From: Niastella sp.
Lineage (GTDB): Bacteria > Bacteroidota > Bacteroidia > Chitinophagales > Chitinophagaceae
Direction: 5' to 3'
DNA length: 64,000 nt
Assembly (NCBI GenBank): GCA_017744515.1
Contig: JAGIBF010000019.1
Location: 1-64,000 of the forward strand
The notes under the pieces were generated by a model. It was not told where the DNA came from. It worked only from the letters and a program-made list of their open reading frames with translations, and made no database searches. Positions 43,559-51,025 of this stretch are shown here, in pieces; position 1 is the stretch's first letter, and every line of letters begins with the position of its first letter. A program made the translations under genes and the position numbers.

Positions 43559-43969
43559 CTATTTTTCGCCGGCCAGTTCCATCACCACAGCCCATTCCTG
43601 GTCGGTGACGGGGCCTACCGATAACCTGCCAAGCCGGACCAGCGCCATATTGGCCAGTCGCTTGTCGCCCTTGATCCGGGCAAGCGTTACCGGTTTCTTT
43701 AATCGCTTATAAGGAGCAAGATCCACTACCACCCAGGCATCCTCTTCAGTAGTAGGGTCCTGGTAAAACTCTTTCGTTACTTTAGCTATGCCTACGATCT
43801 CCAACCCTTCGTTGCTATGATAATACAATACCTGATCGCCCTTCTTCATCTCTTTCATGAAATTGCGGGCAGCATAATTGCGCACGCCATCCCAATACGT
43901 CTCCTTATCTTTTTCGAATTGCTCCCAGGAATATTTGAAAGGTTCAGACTTGACAAGCCAGTAAGCCAT
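43559..43969 (-). CDS. EVE-domain protein
   Basis: 136 residues forming a single EVE domain, with the landmarks YWLVKSEPFKYSWEQ, WDGVRNYAARNFM and GDQVLYYHSNEGLEIVGIA. EVE domains have a PUA-like fold and bind modified bases in DNA or RNA. In isolation the protein may read methylated nucleic acid. No restriction genes are nearby. A minus-strand TATTTTTG at 44025-44032 could be its -7 promoter element. Confidence 0.93.
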   Translation of the reverse strand: MAYWLVKSEPFKYSWEQFEKDKETYWDGVRNYAARNFMKEMKKGDQVLYYHSNEGLEIVGIAKVTKEFYQDPTTEEDAWVVVDLAPYKRLKKPVTLARIKGDKRLANMALVRLGRLSVGPVTDQEWAVVMELAGEK

Positions 43970-44024
43970 GGTAGAAAATTAATGACGGGTTGTAATTAAA
44001 AAAGTAAAAATACATCCCTTGCTG

Positions 44025-44032
44025 CAAAAATA
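44025..44032 (-). promoter_or_regulatory. Candidate -7 element of the EVE-domain gene
   Basis: The minus strand reads TATTTTTG, an exact match to TAnnTTTG, 56 bases before the start codon. Confidence 0.3.
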
Positions 44033-44261
44033 GAGCACCCCCGTACGGAATTCCATGAAAAATAGATTTCAGTATAACCGCATTAAAAAATAGTAACCAG
44101 TAAATCCAACATCTACTCCACTTACGTATTTAAAGCAGTTGCCACTCACAACCGCAACCAAAAGAAAGAGAACAAACCAATACCCTGCACACTTTACTGT
44201 AATAAGATTTTATCGATATGATCGATCATGTGGTGTTACCCAGGAGCTAAAAGGCTCACTC

Positions 44262-44293
44262 GAGGGCTGGCTTTTGCCGGCCCTCCCATTTTT
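44262..44293 (+). terminator. Strong terminator with no gene before it
   Basis: A 10-base stem with one G-T wobble (44262-44271 with 44276-44285) and a TTTT loop is followed by CCATTTTTTATT. A small GAGC/GGCTC hairpin precedes it at 44244-44257. Confidence 0.75.
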
Positions 44294-44310
44294 TATTAAT
44301 GAAGATACGA

Positions 44311-44345
44311 GGATGGGGCGCCCTCCAAAGGGCGGCTCATCCTCC
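44311..44345. repeat. AAAGGGCGGCTCA-family repeat, copy 2
   Basis: Contains CGCCCTCCAAAGGGCGGCTC, the counterpart of 20428-20460 in opposite orientation. Confidence 0.55.
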
Positions 44346-44748
44346 TTATTTATCGGGCAATACTTCCCGTCTTTCCGTCATTAAACCGTTCACCCAAATC
44401 CGCCAATTCCGGCTTTTTCTTCAACATTATATTTATTTTCTAAACTTTTTTTCTTTCTGCAAAACCTTTTCAATAACACACATCGTATATAATTGCAGAT
44501 CAGCATTTGTTATAACATCTCTGACCATTGCTTGTGTATTGACCTACACAGTAGTCCTTAAAACTTAAAAGTCCAAGTACTCGATATTTCATCCCTCGTC
44601 GCGTTTAAATATTTCACTAATTCATCCTCGACAGGTTGAACAATGTGCCTCCTGGTAAACATTCACTCTTGTGTACACCCATGATCATTTGTTGCATCTA
44701 TCGATGCCACACGTGACCACTATTGTATCATTCAGCTAAAACAATTGT

Positions 44749-45444
44749 ATGAAACAAAAACTCTTGAACGTTTTTGAGGATCAGCATGCCATCTCCGCAA
44801 AAGGATTGGCAAGAAGAAAATTCCTGACGCAAGCAGGCGGATTGGCATCTGTGGCCGTCCTCGCCAATGCCTGTAAAAAAGACAAAGACAACAACAACGA
44901 TGGCATCGACCTTGGCAGCGGGGATATCGGCATCCTCAACTACGCCTATGCCCTTGAGCAACTGGAAGCGGCATTTTATACACAAGTCGTCATGTCGCAA
45001 TTCAGCGGCATCACCGCTACCGAAACGGCCCTCCTCACCGACATCAGGGACCATGAGATCGCTCACCGCGAATTCTTCAAAAATGCACTGGGCGATAAAG
45101 CCATCCCGGGACTGGAAGTAAACTTCGCCGCTATCAACTTCAACAGTCGCGACAGTGTATTAGGTACAGCCAAAGCCTTTGAAGACCTCGGCGTTTCAGC
45201 TTACAACGGCGCCGGCAAGCTCATCACCGATCCCAATTACCTGGTACTGGCCGGTAAAATAGTATCAGTAGAAGCAAGACATGCTGCGCTGATCCGCGAC
45301 CTCATTTCCAACGGAACATTTGCTGATAACACAGTCGTGGATGCCATGGGGCTCGACCTGGCCAAAGCGCCAAAAGATGTGTTGACAACAGCATCTTCCT
45401 TCCTGAAATCGAAGATCAACGCAAACAACTTACCCACTTCCTAA
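44749..45444 (+). CDS. Ferritin-like protein with twin-arginine lipoprotein signal
   Basis: 231 residues. ARRKFLTQAGGLASVAVLANAC (here only cited in part: RRKFL at 22-26, cysteine 42) is a twin-arginine signal leading to a probable lipid cysteine. Acidic and histidine residues of a four-helix ferritin-like bundle follow: YALEQLEAAFY, DIRDHEIAHREFF and SVEARHAALIRDL. It fits the Ferritin_2 group, whose role is uncertain (metal binding or desiccation tolerance). The folded, metal-loaded form would be exported. The second ferritin-like gene follows after 10 bases. Confidence 0.87.
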   Translation: MKQKLLNVFEDQHAISAKGLARRKFLTQAGGLASVAVLANACKKDKDNNNDGIDLGSGDIGILNYAYALEQLEAAFYTQVVMSQFSGITATETALLTDIRDHEIAHREFFKNALGDKAIPGLEVNFAAINFNSRDSVLGTAKAFEDLGVSAYNGAGKLITDPNYLVLAGKIVSVEARHAALIRDLISNGTFADNTVVDAMGLDLAKAPKDVLTTASSFLKSKINANNLPTS

Positions 45445-45454
45445 AATTGACACT

Positions 45455-46297
45455 ATGAATATTCACAATATCATTTCCGAAGTTGAAAAAGTCGATCCAG
45501 AAATATATGACAGGCTCAGTCCCCGTCGTAAGGTCATACAGCAGTTTGCAAAGCTGAGCGGTAAGCTGGCTTTGAGCGCAGTGCCCTTAGCCCTTGGCAG
45601 CCTTTTTTCCAAAGCCTATGGCCGCGGAACCACAGGCACCATCCTCGAGGTGCTGCAATATGCCCTGACATTGGAATACCTCGAAGCGGAGTTTTACACG
45701 AAGGCGGTACAAAGCGGCATCGTTCCGGCAGGAGCCCCCACAGGCGCCTTCACCACCATCCGCGATCATGAAAATGCCCACGTAGCATTCTTAAAGACAG
45801 CCATCACAGCCAGCGGAGGCACCCCCATTGCCAAGCCTACTTTCGATTTCAGTGCAGGCAATGGCTCAAACAATGGACCATTCAAAGATGTGTTTACCAA
45901 CTACACGTTGTTGCTGGCAGTAGCACAAACCTTTGAAGATACCGGCGTACGTGCCTACAAAGGCCGGGCAGTGGAACTGATGGCCAACAATGACGTACTC
46001 ACCGCAGCCCTCCAGATACACTCAGTAGAAGCCCGCCATGCGGCCCACATCCGGTACATGCGCAGGAACCTGCTCAGCAACACGACCATCAAGCCCTGGA
46101 TCACAGGCAAAGACACAGGCGGCATCGGTGCAGCCGTACAAGCCAGCTACAATGGCGAAGACCTCACTACACAAGCCACCATCAATATTGTAAACATCAA
46201 CGGCAAAAGCATTTCAGCAGATGCAGCCAGCGAGGCCTTCGATGAGCCCCTGACCGACACAGCCGTGCTGGCCATCGTTGATCCGTTTATCGTTTAA
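45455..46297 (+). CDS. Second ferritin-like protein with twin-arginine motif
   Basis: 280 residues. A twin-arginine-like start (SPRRKVIQQF, arginines 24-25) precedes a hydrophobic stretch (LALSAVPLALGSLF). The ferritin-like bundle shows the same three acidic/histidine motifs as its neighbour (LTLEYLEAEFYTKAV, TIRDHENAHVAFLK, SVEARHAAHIRYM). It is longer, with about 50 extra C-terminal residues. The two genes are 10 bases apart and probably encode subunits of one exported complex. A strong terminator follows directly. Confidence 0.87.
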   Translation: MNIHNIISEVEKVDPEIYDRLSPRRKVIQQFAKLSGKLALSAVPLALGSLFSKAYGRGTTGTILEVLQYALTLEYLEAEFYTKAVQSGIVPAGAPTGAFTTIRDHENAHVAFLKTAITASGGTPIAKPTFDFSAGNGSNNGPFKDVFTNYTLLLAVAQTFEDTGVRAYKGRAVELMANNDVLTAALQIHSVEARHAAHIRYMRRNLLSNTTIKPWITGKDTGGIGAAVQASYNGEDLTTQATINIVNINGKSISADAASEAFDEPLTDTAVLAIVDPFIV

Positions 46298-46344
46298 AAC
46301 ATTAGAGGTGACACCTTTTGAAAAAGTGTCACCTCTAATGTTTT
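46297..46344 (+). terminator. Terminator after the ferritin-like genes
   Basis: A 21- to 22-base stem with one mismatch or bulge (46297-46318 with about 46322-46343) starts at the last base of the stop codon and is followed by TTTTG counting the stem end. It is symmetrical enough to work on both strands. Confidence 0.88.
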
Positions 46345-46383
46345 GTAAAAAATCTTAGTGATTGAGTGGAGTTCTGAATGAGA

Positions 46384-46434
46384 GCGGGGATCAGGCGATA
46401 CCTTTACAAAAGGTGTTACCTGATCCCCGTTCTT
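46384..46434. terminator. Second hairpin between convergent genes
   Basis: An imperfect stem of about 20 bases (46384-46405 with 46409-46430) lies 40 bases after the first. Its inner sequence (ACCTTT, then AAAGGTGTTACC) resembles the first hairpin, so the two are probably diverged copies of one element. Confidence 0.6.
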
Positions 46435-46451
46435 TATGATATATTCTGTAA

Positions 46452-46973
46452 TTACCACCCCTTCCGTTCGCGCAGCGAAGTGATGTGCGCTACGTGGTGC
46501 TTGCCATGCCAGGCATACATGCCCAGCAGGTGCCACAAGGTCATTTCCTTTTTATGTTCGGGATGGATTACAGTCCGCTGCCATTGCTCATTCGTAAGAT
46601 CACGTATCGCCGAGTGCCAGCGCGTATGCAAAGCATACAACAAAGTAATAGACATATTCACCGGAACCACATTCACATCCTTCAGCTCAGCCCATTTTGC
46701 CTCATCATAAGGCTTGATGGTTGGCTTATCTTCAGTAAGACCCAGTTTGAAGCGGGTATAAGCATTCATATGACTATCGGGCACATGATGCACCACTTGC
46801 CGCACGGTCCAGCCCCCATCACGATAAGGCGTTTCAAACTGGAACTCATCAAGGTTCTCGATAGCCTGCTCCAGCAACCCGGGCAGGAACTGGATATCCT
46901 GCAGCCATTCCCGCTTTTGTCTGTCGGAAAAAGGCTGCGGCTCATATTTGCCAATGGGAAAACGTAGATCCAT
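46452..46973 (-). CDS. YfiT-like DinB-fold metal-dependent protein
   Basis: 173 residues matching the YfiT/bacillithiol-transferase group of the DinB superfamily. It opens with DLRFPIGKYEPQPFSDRQKRE. The three metal-binding histidines are in VRQVVHHVPDSHMNAY and the C-terminal MYAWHGKHHVAHI. Related proteins transfer thiols to reactive substrates or act as hydrolases. Bacillithiol is made by some Bacteroidota. Transcribed alone, downstream of the ABC ATPase on the same strand. Confidence 0.9.
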   Translation of the reverse strand: MDLRFPIGKYEPQPFSDRQKREWLQDIQFLPGLLEQAIENLDEFQFETPYRDGGWTVRQVVHHVPDSHMNAYTRFKLGLTEDKPTIKPYDEAKWAELKDVNVVPVNMSITLLYALHTRWHSAIRDLTNEQWQRTVIHPEHKKEMTLWHLLGMYAWHGKHHVAHITSLRERKGW

Positions 46974-47041
46974 GCTAATTTGATAATTTGAAAATTAAAG
47001 AAAGTACGAATTAATTATACGCAAGGCCCGAGAAGAAAAAG

Positions 47042-47090
47042 CACTCAGAACTCTCGACTCCAGACTCTGAACTTACTACTCCCCCCTCAA
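47042..47090. repeat. Heptamer array (NACTCNN) running into the ABC ATPase gene
   Basis: Seven units in exact 7-base register: CACTCAG, AACTCTC, GACTCCA and four others. The last two or three units lie inside the end of the ATPase gene, supplying its stop codon and last residues. Confidence 0.75.
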
Positions 47091-47837
47091 CGCATGCCCC
47101 GTCAAATTGATAAACACATCTTCAAGGTTGGCCTTCTTTACTTCCTTAGGTCTTTCAAAACCAGTAGCCACGAGTTCATCGATCAGTTTATCAGGCGTAT
47201 CCAGTGCAATGATCTTTCCGGAATCGATGATGGCGATCCGGTCGCACAACACTTCCGCCTCATCCATGTAATGCGTAGTGATGATCACGGTAGTACCCTG
47301 TGACCTGATCTTTTGTACGAGGTCCCACAAGTTGCGCCGCGCCTGTGGGTCGAGGCCCGTAGTAGGCTCGTCGAGGAAAATGATCTTGGGTTGATTGATC
47401 AGCGTGGTAGCAATGGAAAACCGTTGCTTCTGGCCACCACTCAGCTCCTTATACTTGTTCTTCGCTTTATCTTCAAGATTCACACTTTTCAATAATTCAC
47501 GCGGATCAATGTTCCGGTTGTACAAGCCGGCAAACAGATCGATCAGCTCCAGCAGGTTCAGCCCGGGATAGAAACCGGAAGTCTGCAGCTGAACACCGAT
47601 GATCTTCTTGATCTCATTGGGATCACTGTCGAGGTTGAAACCATCCACGATCACTTCACCGGCCGTCTTCTCGCGCAGCGTTTCGATGATCTCCAGTGTG
47701 GTCGACTTGCCAGCCCCATTAGGTCCCAGCAAGCCAAATATCTCCCCTTCCTGCACATCGAAACTGATACCCTTCACCGCTTCAAAATGGCCATAATGCT
47801 TTACAAGACCCTTGACAGAAATGATCACCTTACTCAT
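47076..47837 (-). CDS. ABC transporter ATP-binding protein
   Basis: 253 residues from the ATG at 47837. Walker A GPNGAGKSTT, signature ELSGGQKQR, Walker B KIIFLDEPTTGLD and the H-loop ITTHYMDEAEVLCD are all intact. It belongs to the drug/lipid-exporter group (ABC-2 type), with a C-terminal extension typical of DrrA/YhaQ-like ATPases. No permease gene is beside it, which is unusual because such ATPases normally precede an ABC-2 permease. The last residues (ALRGE) fall in a heptamer array. Confidence 0.92.
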   Translation of the reverse strand: MSKVIISVKGLVKHYGHFEAVKGISFDVQEGEIFGLLGPNGAGKSTTLEIIETLREKTAGEVIVDGFNLDSDPNEIKKIIGVQLQTSGFYPGLNLLELIDLFAGLYNRNIDPRELLKSVNLEDKAKNKYKELSGGQKQRFSIATTLINQPKIIFLDEPTTGLDPQARRNLWDLVQKIRSQGTTVIITTHYMDEAEVLCDRIAIIDSGKIIALDTPDKLIDELVATGFERPKEVKKANLEDVFINLTGHALRGE

Positions 47838-48006
47838 GAATAACGATTGAGGCTGCAATCTAATAAAGAATCCCCACTCACGGCATCGCTAAAAATTCAG
47901 CCAACCCATGAATATATTACACATATACAGGCAGAATGAGCAATAAAGCTCCCTTCCCACCTGGGAAAGAGGCTCTTTATAATTAGCAATAGAATTCCTG
48001 ATTATG

Positions 48007-49479
48007 TCAATCGCTGACAATAAGCTTGTGCAATAGCCTTTCCCCGCTGTCTTTCCCCAATACCTGGATAATATACATACCAGACCGCAGTCCATTCACC
48101 GACAGGCTATTATGAGAATAACTATTGAATTCCTGTACAACCTTTCCGTTAAGAGCAACGATCACAATGTTCCTTGGCTGCACATCATCAAATAGAATAG
48201 TGACCTTACCCTGAACAGCCGGATTGGGCGTAACCGTCATCCGGGATTCTCCCCCCAGCCCCTTTACCAACCGGTTGCCATATACAGTCTTCGTACCGTC
48301 TTTATCGATCTGCACCAGGCGGTAAGAAGACACTTGCTTGTTGATATTGTTTTCGCGGAACTCATAAGAAAGAGGAACATCACTATTGCCATTAACGGCT
48401 TTTGAAGTAAGCGTAGCAACAGTTTGATAAGCATCACTCGCAATACTGCGTTGCAGCTCAAACCGGCTATTATTGCTCTCAGTCGTAGTAGACCATCTGA
48501 CAATTATCAACTCAGCCTGACGAACGGCCGTGAAATTGGCCAACAACACCGGCAATCGCGCACTTTGATAACTTACCGTTACAGTAGCATCATCACACAA
48601 ATTATCCGCTGTAGTATTAAAATCATTATCCGCGCCATCATCGCAAAGGCGGTATACAAAAGTCAGATCAAAAACGGCAGTCGAATTCCTCGTTATCGTG
48701 CAGGTACCATCCGCATTTACTACCACAATCCCATTCACCGGCTGCGATATTATAGTCCATCGAAGGTGCGAATAAGTATCATTAGGATCATTATCAGTCC
48801 CCCCCAGGTCAACCACTTTATTGCCGGCACCAGGGTAATTGATATTGGAGCCATACAAAACAGCATCGAAGCTCAACTCCCCTACGTCTGTGCGGACCAA
48901 CACATCATTCAAAGCAGAAGGCGGGCAGGCATTACCCGAACAAACCTCATCCACACCACTGATCTTTACATTATCCAATACATACCTTACGCCACTTTGC
49001 GTACAACCTGCATGGAATGAAAGAAATACTTTAAAATCAGGCACCGATACATTCCCAGGAAAATTAAAGGAGAAACAATTGGTACCAGTCACCAAAGAGT
49101 AATTATCAATGCGGGCATAGATATTGGCCGGGTCTTGCGCATCCTTGGGATCAGTGACGGAAGAATTCACAAACAATACATCCATAAAAGTGGCACAAGG
49201 TAAAGCAACCTGATTGTTAAGATTGGAAGAATACACCAGGAAGTCGATGCAAACCTTAACAGAGTTGGAAGTTTTCACTACAGTGGGCGTCCCGATTACT
49301 GCGGGGTTGTTGCCACCTACACCGGGTGTTACGACAGAAGCATTTCCATTTACATTATTAATACTGGCCCCTTGTGCCAAAACCCAACCGGTAGGTGCTG
49401 GCGAAAAACCTTCCTCAATTTGTGCATGGAGATACGTGGTCACGATAAGCAATAAGCTTGCAAGTAAAATACGTTTCAT
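48007..49479 (-). CDS. T9SS type A cargo protein
   Basis: 490 residues from the ATG at 49479, with a signal peptide ending near TYLHAQ. An N-terminal beta-rich domain (about 20-170, possibly carbohydrate-binding-like) is followed by a region with TDNDPNDTYSHLRWTI and cadherin-like strands (about 190-300), and then a C-terminal type IX sorting domain (MTVTPNPAVQGKVTILF, then GLRSGMYIIQVLGK and HKLIVSD). It should be secreted and attached to the cell surface, perhaps as an adhesin. Confidence 0.87.
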   Translation of the reverse strand: MKRILLASLLLIVTTYLHAQIEEGFSPAPTGWVLAQGASINNVNGNASVVTPGVGGNNPAVIGTPTVVKTSNSVKVCIDFLVYSSNLNNQVALPCATFMDVLFVNSSVTDPKDAQDPANIYARIDNYSLVTGTNCFSFNFPGNVSVPDFKVFLSFHAGCTQSGVRYVLDNVKISGVDEVCSGNACPPSALNDVLVRTDVGELSFDAVLYGSNINYPGAGNKVVDLGGTDNDPNDTYSHLRWTIISQPVNGIVVVNADGTCTITRNSTAVFDLTFVYRLCDDGADNDFNTTADNLCDDATVTVSYQSARLPVLLANFTAVRQAELIIVRWSTTTESNNSRFELQRSIASDAYQTVATLTSKAVNGNSDVPLSYEFRENNINKQVSSYRLVQIDKDGTKTVYGNRLVKGLGGESRMTVTPNPAVQGKVTILFDDVQPRNIVIVALNGKVVQEFNSYSHNSLSVNGLRSGMYIIQVLGKDSGERLLHKLIVSD

Positions 49480-49881
49480 AAACAATCCTTTTTAGGGTTA
49501 AAAAATGAAGGAGCTGGTCCGGACAAAATGATGTATCCGGAATGGACATAGTAACCCGATTAGTAAGAAGCTGTTTTAACAGGAAAATGGATGCCCCGCT
49601 GCAAGGCATAAAGACCATTGCAAATAAGAAGAGAAGGGCTTATGTAGAAACTAAAAACACTTACATGGGATAGGTTCTGCTCATGCAAAAACAGGAAATA
49701 ACAGTAAAATCAATAAAGGATTTTGAATGTGGTAGAAGTATTACAGGAGATGTGACCTTGCTTATACTAAAATACAAATTATTTAATGGCTCGCAACCCC
49801 CTCGCCCATTACTTGATCGTAAACAATTAGCATATACAATTAAAAGAAAAAAACAATAGTTTTATATAAAACTAAACACAT
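49480..49881. other. Spacer upstream of the lipase gene
   Basis: About 400 AT-rich bases between divergent genes. It holds one 58-residue plus-strand frame (49683-49859, listed separately) and a GTCCGGA/TCCGGAnnGGAC inverted stretch near 49517-49547. No other feature is seen. Confidence 0.5.
49683..49859 (+). CDS. Possible small protein, 58 residues
   Basis: An ATG-started frame (MQKQEITVKSIKDFECGRS...) ends 22 bases before the lipase start codon. It is basic, with one cysteine and no signal peptide, and has no family I recognise. Its position directly before the lipase gene and its length in an otherwise gene-poor spacer make it a candidate small gene, but chance cannot be excluded. Confidence 0.28.
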   Translation: MQKQEITVKSIKDFECGRSITGDVTLLILKYKLFNGSQPPRPLLDRKQLAYTIKRKKQ

Positions 49882-50988
49882 ATGAACTTTGGGCGTAGGA
49901 TAGGCTTCTTTTTCCTCTTCATAGTAGGGCTGGCAGAAGTAAAAGCACAACAAACCTTGCAGCCCGGTTTCAACCTGCCCGAATACCTTGAGGTGTTGCG
50001 TATCAGCGGTTACATCAACGACACCTCGATAACCTACGAAAAACCACCTGCACCATTACAATATAAACTTGAATACCGCTCACCCGAAACCGGATTGATG
50101 AACCAATGGGACCTCTGGTTGCGCAATGACCAAAAACTGGCAGTGATCAACCTGCGCGGCACTACCCAGGATCTGGCAAGCTGGCTCGAAAACTTCTACT
50201 CAGCCATGGTGCCGGCTACCGGGCAATTACAGATCAATGACAGCACCACCTTCACCTACAAACTGGCCGAAAGTCCCGACGCTACCGTACACGTTGGCTG
50301 GCTGGTAGGAATAGCCCACATGGCGCCCTCCATTGCCGAATACATTAAGACCTATAGACAACGCGGGGTAAAAGAGTTCATCGTCTCCGGCTTTAGCCAG
50401 GGAGGTGCATTAACCTTTCTGCTCAGGTCATGGCTGCATTATCAAACGGCCACCGGGCAACTGCCTGCAGACATCGTTTATAAGACCTATTCAAGCGCAG
50501 CCCCCAAGCCGGGCAACATGCAATACGTATACGACTATGATTACATTACCCGCGTGGGCTGGAGCTACACCGTTGTCAATGCATTAGACTGGGTACCGGA
50601 AACACCATTCAGCCTCCAATCACTCAAAGACTTCAATGAGGCCAACCCATTCATCAACGTGAGCGGCGCCCTCAAAAAACAGCCATTACTGGCCCGCTGG
50701 TACCTCAACCATGCCTTCAATTCCATGGGACGCATTACCCGGCGCTCACAAAAAAGATTTCAAAAATACCTCGGCAATACAGTATATAAACAGGTAAAGA
50801 AATTCCTGCCCCAGTTCAAAGCACCCACCTACGCTCCCGGCAGCAACTATATGCGGGCGGGTAGCCCCATCATCCTCATGCCCGATGAGCAATACAAGAA
50901 AGAACATATATTCAACGGTAAAAACATCTTCCTCCACCACATGCCCAGCAACTACTACGAACTGGCGGTAAGACTGTACAGTAAGTAA
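49882..50988 (+). CDS. Secreted class 3 lipase-like protein
   Basis: 368 residues with a signal peptide ending near EVKAQ. LAVINLRGTTQDLASW (about 86-101) is the oxyanion region of class 3 lipases and the nucleophile elbow is SGFSQGG (serine 172). A probable catalytic aspartate is in NALDWVPETPF, and the histidine may be in HHMPSNYY near the end. It should hydrolyse lipids in the periplasm or outside. The sensor gene follows after 37 bases, so the two may be one transcript. Confidence 0.87.
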   Translation: MNFGRRIGFFFLFIVGLAEVKAQQTLQPGFNLPEYLEVLRISGYINDTSITYEKPPAPLQYKLEYRSPETGLMNQWDLWLRNDQKLAVINLRGTTQDLASWLENFYSAMVPATGQLQINDSTTFTYKLAESPDATVHVGWLVGIAHMAPSIAEYIKTYRQRGVKEFIVSGFSQGGALTFLLRSWLHYQTATGQLPADIVYKTYSSAAPKPGNMQYVYDYDYITRVGWSYTVVNALDWVPETPFSLQSLKDFNEANPFINVSGALKKQPLLARWYLNHAFNSMGRITRRSQKRFQKYLGNTVYKQVKKFLPQFKAPTYAPGSNYMRAGSPIILMPDEQYKKEHIFNGKNIFLHHMPSNYYELAVRLYSK

Positions 50989-51025
50989 ATGGGGAGTATA
51001 TTTGCGGCCTCAGCCCACACCCAAC

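Larger units (their letters stand above)
43970..44748. other. Long spacer before the ferritin-like genes
   Basis: About 780 bases with no convincing coding region. It contains a strong plus-strand terminator (44262-44293) that has no annotated gene before it, an AAAGGGCGGCTCA repeat (44311-44345), and a 400-base AT-rich stretch leading to the ferritin-like genes. An 81-codon frame at 44139 runs through the terminator and is not credible. Confidence 0.6.

Noticed and set aside
43559..43969. EVE-domain protein as part of a restriction or defence island
   Set aside because: Neighbours are metabolic and housekeeping-like genes with no nuclease or methyltransferase partner.
44139..44384. Plus-strand frame of 81 codons
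   Set aside because: It runs through a strong terminator and a dispersed repeat and has no protein-like pattern.
43970..44748. Known riboswitch in the ferritin leader
   Set aside because: I looked for TPP, cobalamin, SAM and preQ1 landmarks and saw none.
46297..46434. Insertion sequence ends (inverted repeats)
   Set aside because: No transposase or target duplication; the stems are better explained as terminators between convergent genes.
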